Of a DNA stretch of 15,593 nt, positions 1 to 5,701 are shown piece by piece. The notes beneath the pieces were generated by a model. That model worked only from the letters and a program-made list of their open reading frames with translations, was not told the DNA's origin and did not search any database. A program made the translations under genes and the position numbers. Positions within the stretch are counted from its first letter, which is position 1, and each line of letters starts with the position of its first letter. Source of the stretch: Brevundimonas sp. UBA5936 (GTDB taxonomy: Bacteria; Pseudomonadota; Alphaproteobacteria; Caulobacterales; Caulobacteraceae); the NCBI GenBank assembly GCA_002430835.1, contig DJDA01000078.1:1-15593 (forward strand). The letters are read 5' to 3'.

Positions 1-78
1 CCGCCGACCGCCCCGCCCGCAGCAGCGCCCGCGGCCCCCGCAACCGCCGCCGCGCCCGCCGCGCCGGCCGCTCAGTAA
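1..78 (+). CDS. coxB: Cytochrome c oxidase subunit II, C-terminal tail (partial)
   Basis: Only the last 25 codons are in the window. They run from base 1 to a TAA at 76-78 and encode a tail of almost only Ala and Pro, ending in Ala-Ala-Gln. No catalytic part is visible, so the identity rests on position: in alphaproteobacteria the gene directly before ctaD in this cluster is subunit II (coxB/ctaC), the membrane-anchored CuA subunit that accepts electrons from cytochrome c. From general knowledge, Caulobacteraceae subunit II proteins can carry low-complexity Ala/Pro extensions in the periplasm. The gap to ctaD is 23 bp, which suggests co-transcription. A different Ala/Pro-rich protein cannot be excluded from this fragment. 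Confidence 0.65.
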   Translation, partial: PPTAPPAAAPAAPATAAAPAAPAAQ

Positions 79-101
79 GAGAGACGCGAGAGCCCAGACC
101 C

Positions 102-1748
102 ATGGCCACCGCTGCTGTTCACGATTCACACGACCATAAGCCGGGCTTCTTCACCCGCTGGTTCCTGTCGACCAACCACAAGGACATCGGGATTCTGTAC
201 CTGGTGTTCGCCATCTTCACCGGCCTTGTCGGCGGCGCCCTGTCGGGCCTGATCCGCTGGGAACTGGCCGAGCCGGGCATCCAGCTGTTCAAGGAAGGCA
301 CGATCATCCAGCAACTGGGGATCGTCGAGGCGTCCAAGCACGGCTACAACGTCACGGTCACGGCCCACGCCCTGATCATGGTGTTCTTCGTCGTCATGCC
401 GGCGACGATGGGCGGCTTCGGCAACTACTTCATCCCGATCATGATCGGGGCGCCGGACATGGCCTTCCCGCGCCTGAACAACATCTCGTTCTGGCTGATC
501 TTCTTCGCCTTCGTGCTGCTGGTGCTGTCGATGTTCGTCGACGGCGGGCCGGGCCGCGGCTTTGGCGGGGGGTGGACCTCCTATCCGCCGCTGTCGACCA
601 TGGGCCACACGGGGCCGTCGTTCGACCTGGCGATCTTCTCGCTGCACGTCGCGGGCGCCTCGTCGATCCTGGGCGCGATCAACTTCATCACCACCATCTT
701 CAACATGCGCGCGCCGGGCATGACCCTGCACCGCATGCCGCTGTTCGCCTGGGGCGTGCTGATCACGGCCTTCCTGCTGCTGCTGTCGCTGCCGGTTCTG
801 GCGGGCGCCATCACCATGCTGCTGACCGACCGTAACTTCGGCACCTCGTTCTTCGATCCGGCCGGCGGCGGCGACCCGGTGATGTACCAGCACCTGTTCT
901 GGTTCTTCGGCCACCCCGAAGTGTACATCATGATCCTGCCGGGCTTCGGCATGATCTCGCACATCGTCTCGACCTTCTCGAAGAAGCCGATCTTCGGCTA
1001 CCTCGCGATGGCCTACGCCATGGTCGCCATCGGCTTCATCGGCTTCATCGTGTGGGCGCACCACATGTACACGGTCGGCATGAGCGTGAACCTGCGCGCC
1101 TACTTCGTGGCCGCGACCATGATCATCGCCGTGCCCACGGGCGTGAAGATCTTCAGCTGGATCGCCACCATGTGGGGCGGCTCCATCACCTTTAAGGCGC
1201 CCATGCTGTGGGCGATGGGCTTCATCTTCCTGTTCACCGTCGGCGGCGTGACCGGCGTGGTCCTGTCGAACGCCGGCATCGACTACAGCTTGCACGACAC
1301 CTACTACGTCGTGGCGCACTTCCACTATGTGCTGTCGCTGGGCGCCATCTTCTCGATCTTCGCGGCCTTCTACTACTGGTACGAGAAGATGTTCGGGGTG
1401 AAGTACAATGAGTTCCTGGCTCAGGCGCACTTCTGGATCATGTTCGTGGGTGTGAACCTGGTGTTCTTCCCGCAGCACTTCCTGGGTCTGCAGGGCATGC
1501 CGCGTCGCTACGTCGACTATCCGGAAGCCTTCACCTACTGGAACCACGTCTCGTCGGTCGGCTATCTGATCACCATCATCGGCGTCGGCGTGTTCCTGGT
1601 GCTGCTGCTGGAATCCGCCATCCGTCGCCGCAAGGCCGAGGCCAACCCGTGGGGCGAAGGCGCCACCACGCTGGAGTGGACCCTGTCCTCGCCGCCCCCG
1701 CACCACCAGTTCAACGAACTGCCGGTGGTCAAGGCGGACAACCACTGA
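102..1748 (+). CDS. ctaD: Cytochrome c oxidase subunit I (aa3 type)
   Basis: This is the catalytic heme-copper subunit, which reduces O2 to water and pumps protons across the inner membrane. The 548-residue length is normal for the family, and many hydrophobic segments fit about 12 helices. All metal ligands are visible: His89 and His408 for heme a, His406 for heme a3, and His271, His320 and His321 for CuB. Tyr275 lies in the GHPEVY motif and would form the His-Tyr cross-link. D-channel residues (Asp119 in GAPDMAFPRLNN, Glu273) and K-channel residues (Thr346, Lys349) are present, marking an A1-type proton-pumping oxidase. The ATG at 102 follows a purine-rich GAGAGACGCGAGAG stretch. The gene follows coxB and is separated from ctaB by a strong hairpin. 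Confidence 0.98.
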   Translation: MATAAVHDSHDHKPGFFTRWFLSTNHKDIGILYLVFAIFTGLVGGALSGLIRWELAEPGIQLFKEGTIIQQLGIVEASKHGYNVTVTAHALIMVFFVVMPATMGGFGNYFIPIMIGAPDMAFPRLNNISFWLIFFAFVLLVLSMFVDGGPGRGFGGGWTSYPPLSTMGHTGPSFDLAIFSLHVAGASSILGAINFITTIFNMRAPGMTLHRMPLFAWGVLITAFLLLLSLPVLAGAITMLLTDRNFGTSFFDPAGGGDPVMYQHLFWFFGHPEVYIMILPGFGMISHIVSTFSKKPIFGYLAMAYAMVAIGFIGFIVWAHHMYTVGMSVNLRAYFVAATMIIAVPTGVKIFSWIATMWGGSITFKAPMLWAMGFIFLFTVGGVTGVVLSNAGIDYSLHDTYYVVAHFHYVLSLGAIFSIFAAFYYWYEKMFGVKYNEFLAQAHFWIMFVGVNLVFFPQHFLGLQGMPRRYVDYPEAFTYWNHVSSVGYLITIIGVGVFLVLLLESAIRRRKAEANPWGEGATTLEWTLSSPPPHHQFNELPVVKADNH

Positions 1749-1770
1749 TCCTTATCGGATAGACCCGGAG

Positions 1771-1813
1771 AGGCCGCCCTTCCGTAATCGGAGGGGCGGC
1801 CTTAACGCTTTTT
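1771..1813 (+). terminator. Hairpin plus T-tract between ctaD and ctaB (attenuator-like)
   Basis: Left arm AGGCCGCCCTTCCG (1771-1784) pairs with right arm CGGAGGGGCGGCCT (1789-1802). The stem is 14 bp with one T-G wobble and a 4-nt TAAT loop. A run of five T's (1809-1813) follows after a 6-nt spacer and touches the ctaB ATG at 1814. This has the form of an intrinsic terminator with a slightly distant T-tract. Because ctaB and the assembly genes follow at once, partial termination or protection of the upstream mRNA end is the likeliest role, giving more ctaD than ctaB message. That role is inference. Confidence 0.7.
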
Positions 1814-2791
1814 ATGACCATGACCGAACAGCCCACCCGCGAAACGCCCCTCGTCACCACGGCCCAGCCGGAAGACTTCTTCCAGCTGCTGAAGCCGCGC
1901 GTCATGTCGCTTGTGGTGTTCACGGCGGTGACGGGCCTGGTCGTGGCGCCGGGCCAGCTGAGCTGGGTCAACGCTGTCATCGCCATTCTGTGCATCGCCG
2001 TCGGCGCTGGGGCGGCGGGCGCGCTGAACATGGCGGTCGAGGGCGAGACCGACGCCCTGATGCGCCGTACGCGCGGGCGTCCGGTCGCAGCGGGCCGCGT
2101 GCGCAAGAACGACGCCATCGCCTTCGGCATGGTGTTGTCGGTCTTCTCGGTCATGCTGCTGGGCATGACGACCAACTGGCTGGCGGGCGGCCTGCTGGCC
2201 CTGACCATCGTCTATTACGCCTGGCTCTACACCCTGGTGCTGAAGCGCCGGACGCCCCAGAATATCGTCATCGGCGGCGCGGCAGGGGCCTTGCCTCCCG
2301 TGATCGGCTGGGCGGCGGTGACGGGCGACGCGCCGTGGCAGGCCTGGCTGCTGTTCCTGATCATCTTCATGTGGACGCCGCCGCACACCTGGGCCCTGAC
2401 CCTCTATTCGGCCGGCGACTACGCCAAGGCGGGCATTCCGATGATGCCGGTGGCGCGCGGGGCCAAGTCGACCCGTCTGCAGATCCTGCTCTACAGCCTG
2501 GCCTTCGTGCCGGTGGCGATCGCGCCGGCCTTCACCGGCCTGGGCGGCCCCATCTATCTGGTGGTGTCGGTCGCGGGCGGGCTGGGCTTCCTGGCCCTGG
2601 CCTTCCGCCTGTGGCGCTCGCGCGCCGGCGACCAGCCCGACAAGGCCGAGGCCGTGGGGCGAGAGGCCGCATTGTATGACGTCCGGGTCGAGGCCAAACC
2701 GGCCCGCAACCTGTTCGCCTTTTCGATCTTGTACCTGATGGCGTTGTTCTCGGCCCTGTTGGTCGAGCATCTGTCGGGCGTCGGAGTCTGA
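1814..2791 (+). CDS. ctaB: Protoheme IX farnesyltransferase (heme O synthase)
   Basis: This UbiA-family membrane prenyltransferase (Cox10) attaches a farnesyl group to heme B, giving heme O, the precursor of the heme A used by the neighbouring oxidase. The 325 residues include about eight or nine hydrophobic segments. Family signatures are LLKPRVMSLVVFTA (25-38), the first diphosphate-binding motif N72-x3-E76-x3-D80 followed by MRRTRGRP, TPQNIVIGGAAGALPP (147-162), WTPPHTWAL (187-195) and GDYAKAGIPMMPVARG (201-216). Glu76 stands where an Asp is commonly found. ATG 1814 is the first start, with a second ATG two codons later. A GGAGGGG at 1790-1796 lies in the hairpin arm and is 17 nt from the ATG, too far for a normal ribosome site. 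Confidence 0.96.
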   Translation: MTMTEQPTRETPLVTTAQPEDFFQLLKPRVMSLVVFTAVTGLVVAPGQLSWVNAVIAILCIAVGAGAAGALNMAVEGETDALMRRTRGRPVAAGRVRKNDAIAFGMVLSVFSVMLLGMTTNWLAGGLLALTIVYYAWLYTLVLKRRTPQNIVIGGAAGALPPVIGWAAVTGDAPWQAWLLFLIIFMWTPPHTWALTLYSAGDYAKAGIPMMPVARGAKSTRLQILLYSLAFVPVAIAPAFTGLGGPIYLVVSVAGGLGFLALAFRLWRSRAGDQPDKAEAVGREAALYDVRVEAKPARNLFAFSILYLMALFSALLVEHLSGVGV

Positions 2792-2796
2792 ATCCC

Positions 2797-3051
2797 ATGT
2801 CCAACCTCCAGTACCTGAAGCTGAACGATGAACAGGTTCGTGCGCGCAAGCGTCGCAACGTGGCCATCGCCCTGGGCCTGCTGGCCTTTATCGCCCTGGT
2901 CTACACCGTGACGGTGTCGCGCATGCACGCCAACAACCAGGCGCGGCATGAAGCCGAGGCGGCGGCCCTGGCCACGCTGGAGAGGGCCGATCCGGCCCTT
3001 CCGGCGCCGGTCCAGCCGGACGCTCCTGCGCCTGTAACCCAGGAGCCTTGA
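2797..3051 (+). CDS. Small single-pass membrane protein, CoxF-like
   Basis: The 84-residue protein has a short charged N-terminus (LNDEQVRARKRRN), one transmembrane helix at about residues 22-41, then an Ala/Glu-rich stretch and a Pro-rich tail (PALPAPVQPDAPAPV) probably outside the cytoplasm. The basic patch followed by a helix ending in TVTVSRM matches the general look of the small CoxF-type proteins found between ctaB and ctaG in alphaproteobacterial oxidase clusters. A role in oxidase assembly is inferred from that position. The ATG lies 5 bp after ctaB, with GGAG at 2783-2786 at workable spacing. Two GANTC sites (2784-2788 and 2790-2794) sit immediately upstream. The stop TGA overlaps a possible TTG start of ctaG. 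Confidence 0.8.
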   Translation: MSNLQYLKLNDEQVRARKRRNVAIALGLLAFIALVYTVTVSRMHANNQARHEAEAAALATLERADPALPAPVQPDAPAPVTQEP

Positions 3052-3056
3052 GGGCT

Positions 3057-3632
3057 GTGAAGAACAAGAATTCGGTCGCGCTGTTGTGCGCGGCCCTGGT
3101 CATCCTGATGACGGGCGCGGCCTTCGCCGCCGTGCCGCTGTACCGGTTGTTCTGCCAGGTGACGGGCTTTGACGGCACGACCATGAAGGCCGAGGCGGCG
3201 CCGACCACGATCCTGGACCAGGAAGTCCTGATCCGTTTCGACACCAACGTCCGCGACCTGCCCATGACCTTCAAGGCCGAGCAGTTCAGCCAGAAGGTCC
3301 GCATCGGCGAGACGGGCATGGCCTATTTCGAGGTGACCAACACCTCGAACCAGACGATCCACGCCACGGCGGCCTATAACGTCGTGCCCGAGCGGGCCGG
3401 TCCGTACTTCCAGAAGCTGCAGTGCTTCTGCTTCGAGGGGCAGGAGATCGCGCCGGGCGCGACCGTTTCCTTCCCGATGCAGTATTTCGTCGCGCCCGAG
3501 ATGGCGACCGACGCCGAGGTGAAGGGGGTGCGCGAAATCACCCTCAGCTACACCTTCTTTCCAACCAAAGGCTTTCAGCAGGCCGTTGCGAACGACTCTG
3601 CTGTTGGCAAAGCCGGAGAGCGGGGGCTATAG
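3057..3632 (+). CDS. ctaG: Cytochrome c oxidase assembly protein CtaG (Cox11)
   Basis: Cox11/CtaG is a membrane-anchored periplasmic copper chaperone that delivers copper to the CuB site of subunit I. The sequence shows a short cytoplasmic N-terminus, one membrane helix, then VPLYRLFCQVTGFDGTT with a conserved Cys, and the CFCF copper-binding motif (Cys123 and Cys125) inside QCFCFEGQEI, followed by FPMQYFVAPEM. Length is normal at 191 residues. I chose GTG 3057 because AGGAG at 3041-3045 is then 11 nt away and the product starts MKNKNSVALLCAA as family members do. A TTG at 3048 is only 2 nt from that site, though it would give a 4-bp stop/start overlap with the gene before. The stop codon lies inside the putative ctaE promoter. 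Confidence 0.95.
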   Translation: MKNKNSVALLCAALVILMTGAAFAAVPLYRLFCQVTGFDGTTMKAEAAPTTILDQEVLIRFDTNVRDLPMTFKAEQFSQKVRIGETGMAYFEVTNTSNQTIHATAAYNVVPERAGPYFQKLQCFCFEGQEIAPGATVSFPMQYFVAPEMATDAEVKGVREITLSYTFFPTKGFQQAVANDSAVGKAGERGL

Positions 3633-3650
3633 CCCTCTTCAAACGACTCT
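3591..3650. repeat. Pair of 9-bp direct repeats AACGACTCT, each with a GANTC site
   Basis: AACGACTCT occurs at 3591-3599 and again at 3642-3650, 51 bp apart. Each copy contains GACTC (3594-3598 and 3645-3649), a target of the form methylated by the CcrM adenine methyltransferase in Caulobacterales. The copies flank the putative ctaE promoter, one near -45 and one just downstream of the expected start point. A chance 9-mer repeat is possible, but the placement is suggestive. Confidence 0.5.
3604..3633 (+). promoter_or_regulatory. Candidate internal promoter for ctaE
   Basis: TTGGCAA (3604-3610), a 15-nt spacer and GCTATAGC (3626-3633) closely fit the Caulobacter housekeeping promoter consensus TTGACGS-N10-14-GCTANAWC. 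The -10 matches at six of seven specified positions, while the spacer is one base longer than usual. In E. coli terms it is TTGGCA-N18-TATAGC. The -10 sits within the palindrome GGGCTATAGCCC (3624-3635), which also covers the ctaG stop codon. Transcription would begin near 3640 and leave a leader of about 35 nt before ctaE. No mapped start is available. Confidence 0.55.
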
Positions 3651-3674
3651 CGCCTTAATTCAGAGACCTTGGGA

Positions 3675-4553
3675 ATGGCTGACGCTCACGCGAAACCGCA
3701 ACACGACTACCATCTGGTCGATCCGAGCCCCTGGCCGCTGATCGCCTCCTTCTCCGCGTGCATCATGTTCGTCGGCGCCGTGATGTGGATGAAGGGCCTG
3801 TTCGGCATGCCCGAAGGCACCAAGTGGCTGTTCTTCGCCGGCCTCGCGGGCGTGCTGTTCACGATGTACGGCTGGTGGGCCGACGTCATCAAGGAATCCA
3901 AGAAGGGCGACCACACCCCGGTCGTCGGCATCGGCCTGCGCTACGGCATGGTGCTGTTCATCGCGTCGGAGGTGATGTTCTTCGTCTCCTTCTTCTGGAT
4001 GTTCTTCGACATGGCGATCTTCAACGAAGCGCGCACGATCATCCCGGAAGTCGGCAACTGGGCCGACACGGCGACCGCCTGGCAGACCTGGCCGCCCAAG
4101 GGCGTCGAGCTGCTGGATCCGTGGAGCCTGCCGCTCATGAACACGGTCATCCTGCTGCTGTCGGGCACGACGCTGACCTGGGCGCACCACGCCCTGATCG
4201 GCGGCGATCGCAAGGGCGCCAAGCTGGGCCTGCTGATCACCGTCCTGCTGGGCGTGCTGTTCACCGGCGTTCAGGCCTATGAATATTACCACATCCTGCA
4301 CGGCCACCTGTTCTTCAGCGAAGAAGCGGCCCAGTCGAAGCTGTACGGCTCCATCTTCTTCATGACGACGGGCTTCCACGGCTTCCACGTCCTGGTCGGC
4401 ACCATCTTCCTGGCCGTCTGCCTGCTGCGCCTCTACGCCGGTCAGATGACCCCGCAGAAGCATTTCGGCCTCGAAGCCGCCGCCTGGTACTGGCACTTCG
4501 TCGACGTGGTGTGGCTGTTCCTCTTCGTCTTCATGTACGTCGTCTTCGGTTGA
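3675..4553 (+). CDS. ctaE: Cytochrome c oxidase subunit III
   Basis: Subunit III is the non-metal integral membrane subunit that stabilises proton uptake and turnover of the aa3 oxidase. The 292-residue product has about seven helices, the usual number. Family features are DYHLVDPSPWPL near the N-terminus (11-22), Glu99 in LFIASEVMFFVSFFW, AYEYYHILHGHLFF (201-214), TTGFHGFHVLVGTIFL (231-246) and the C-terminal WYWHFVDVVWLFLF (271-284). ATG 3675 gives MADAHAKPQHDYHLVDPSPW. A TTG six bases earlier is possible but less likely. The ribosome site is weak, with AGAGA at 3662-3666. The gene has its own candidate promoter and is followed by a terminator-like hairpin, so it may be partly an independent unit. 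Confidence 0.97.
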   Translation: MADAHAKPQHDYHLVDPSPWPLIASFSACIMFVGAVMWMKGLFGMPEGTKWLFFAGLAGVLFTMYGWWADVIKESKKGDHTPVVGIGLRYGMVLFIASEVMFFVSFFWMFFDMAIFNEARTIIPEVGNWADTATAWQTWPPKGVELLDPWSLPLMNTVILLLSGTTLTWAHHALIGGDRKGAKLGLLITVLLGVLFTGVQAYEYYHILHGHLFFSEEAAQSKLYGSIFFMTTGFHGFHVLVGTIFLAVCLLRLYAGQMTPQKHFGLEAAAWYWHFVDVVWLFLFVFMYVVFG

Positions 4554-4583
4554 TCGAACGCGACGGACAAGTTGAGCTTTCGT

Positions 4584-4622
4584 CGGCGCGGGGCCCCAAG
4601 CCCCGCGCCGATTTGCTTGTCT
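4584..4622 (+). terminator. Terminator-like hairpin after ctaE
   Basis: CGGCGCGGGGC (4584-4594) and GCCCCGCGCCG (4600-4610) form a perfect 11-bp GC-only stem around the loop CCCAA. The following ATTTGCTTGTCT is T-rich for this genome but not a clean T-run. It begins 30 bp after the ctaE stop, so it is a good candidate for the end of the oxidase subunit transcript. The next gene begins at or just after the hairpin, so termination is probably incomplete or that gene has its own start signal. Confidence 0.65.
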
Positions 4623-4978
4623 GGCCCGCCGTTCGCGCGGGTCTGATGGGGCGCTGTCCGGCCTGCGGGCGCGGGGCGCTGTTCGAGGGTTTCCTGAAGC
4701 GCCGCTCCGCTTGCGAGGCCTGCGGTTTCGATCTGGGTTCGGTCGAGACGGGCGACGGCGCGGCCACCTTCATCATGCAGATCGCCGGCTTTCTGGTCGG
4801 CTTCTCGGCCCTGGCCGTCGAAATCGCCTGGAGCCCGCCGATCTGGCTGCACCTGATCATCTGGCTGCCGTTGGTCGCGGTTCTGGCCGTGGCCTTGATG
4901 CGGCCGGGAAAGGGGCTGATGACAGCCCTGCAGATGCTGCGCCAGAAGGGCGCCGATTCACACCGAGAGACCCGATGA
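4613..4978 (+). CDS. DUF983 zinc-ribbon membrane protein
   Basis: Two CxxC knuckles, CPACG and CEACG, form a likely zinc ribbon. They are followed by GDGAATFIMQIAGFLVG and a second hydrophobic hairpin, then the conserved tail LMRPGKGLMTALQ. This is the DUF983 layout, and members are often found beside cytochrome oxidase subunit III and SURF1 genes, but their biochemical role is not established. The start is uncertain. TTG 4613 gives the family-like lead MLVWPAVRAGLMGRCPACG but has no ribosome site and follows the hairpin directly. ATG 4646 would begin MGRCPACG. ATG 4511 would overlap ctaE by 43 bp and translate through the hairpin. The stop overlaps the SURF1 start as ATGA, indicating translational coupling. 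Confidence 0.88.
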   Translation: MLVWPAVRAGLMGRCPACGRGALFEGFLKRRSACEACGFDLGSVETGDGAATFIMQIAGFLVGFSALAVEIAWSPPIWLHLIIWLPLVAVLAVALMRPGKGLMTALQMLRQKGADSHRETR

Positions 4979-5700
4979 CCGTCGCCGCCCGGCCTCGCTT
5001 TCCCATCATCCTGACCGTGATCGCCGTCCTGCTGCTGGGCGCCTTGCTGACGCTGGGCGTGTGGCAGGTGAAGCGGCTGCAGTGGAAGCTGGACCTGATC
5101 GACAAGGCCGAGGCCGCTGCGGCCCAGGCGCCGCTTCCCCTGGCCGAGGCGCTGACGCTGGACGATCCCGAGTTTCGCCAGGTGGTCGTGACCTGCCGGG
5201 GCCTGAACGCGGCCCCCTTCGTCGAGCTTCAGACCATCGAGGACGGCGACGCCGGGGTGCGGCTGATCTCGGCCTGTCCGGTCGAGGGGCAAGGGGCGGT
5301 GCTGGTCGATCGCGGCTTCCTGCCCGCCGAAACAACTGAGCGCCCCGCCGTGCAGGTCGAGGCCGCCATGCCGGTCGTCGTCGCGGGCGTGGTGCGCCAG
5401 GCGCCGGGCCCCAACGCCATGACGCCGCCGCCGTCGGGCAAGCTCTTCTACGGCCGCGACCGGGCGGCGATGGCCCAGGCCCTGGGCGTGACGGGGGCGG
5501 TGTCGCCCTACACCGTCTATGCGACCACCTCGGCTAACCCTGAACTGACGGCGCTGCGGCCGGTGTCGCCGCCCGCCGCCTTCAGCAACAACCACCTGGG
5601 CTACGCACTGACCTGGTTCGGCCTGGCGATCACCCTGGTCGTCTTCTACGCGGCCCTGCTGCTGCGCCGCTATCGCCCCACGCCTTCCAAGGATCGCTGA
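4975..5700 (+). CDS. SURF1-family cytochrome oxidase biogenesis protein
   Basis: SURF1 (Shy1) assists insertion of heme into subunit I of aa3 oxidases. The 241-residue protein has the classical two-helix plan: an N-terminal helix ending in LGVWQVKRLQWK (about residues 23-34), a periplasmic domain with GAVLVDRGFLPAE, and a C-terminal block FSNNHLGYALTWFGLAITLVVFYA leading through the second helix to a basic end. The start ATG overlaps the DUF983 stop in ATGA, and MTVAARPRFPIILTV is a sensible N-terminus. It closes the oxidase assembly group. The AAGGA near its own 3' end (5689-5693) appears to serve as ribosome site for the next gene. Confidence 0.95.
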   Translation: MTVAARPRFPIILTVIAVLLLGALLTLGVWQVKRLQWKLDLIDKAEAAAAQAPLPLAEALTLDDPEFRQVVVTCRGLNAAPFVELQTIEDGDAGVRLISACPVEGQGAVLVDRGFLPAETTERPAVQVEAAMPVVVAGVVRQAPGPNAMTPPPSGKLFYGRDRAAMAQALGVTGAVSPYTVYATTSANPELTALRPVSPPAAFSNNHLGYALTWFGLAITLVVFYAALLLRRYRPTPSKDR

Positions 5701-5701
5701 C

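Noticed and set aside
1..75. GC-rich Ala/Pro codon repeats at the window start as a possible tandem repeat element
   Set aside because: They read in frame as a low-complexity protein tail ending in TAA just before ctaD, so no separate repeat element is needed.
126..1745. 539-codon open frame on the minus strand opposite ctaD
   Set aside because: The translation is His/Arg/Asp/Gly/Gln-rich low-complexity sequence typical of a high-GC shadow frame, while the plus strand encodes a textbook oxidase subunit with all ligands.
1802..2770. 322-codon minus-strand open frame opposite ctaB
   Set aside because: Same shadow composition with no family-like motif. It arises from GC-rich third codon positions of ctaB.
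3624..3635. Palindrome GGGCTATAGCCC as a transcription terminator
   Set aside because: A perfect palindrome leaves no room for a loop without melting the centre, and the fit to a -10 element is a better explanation.
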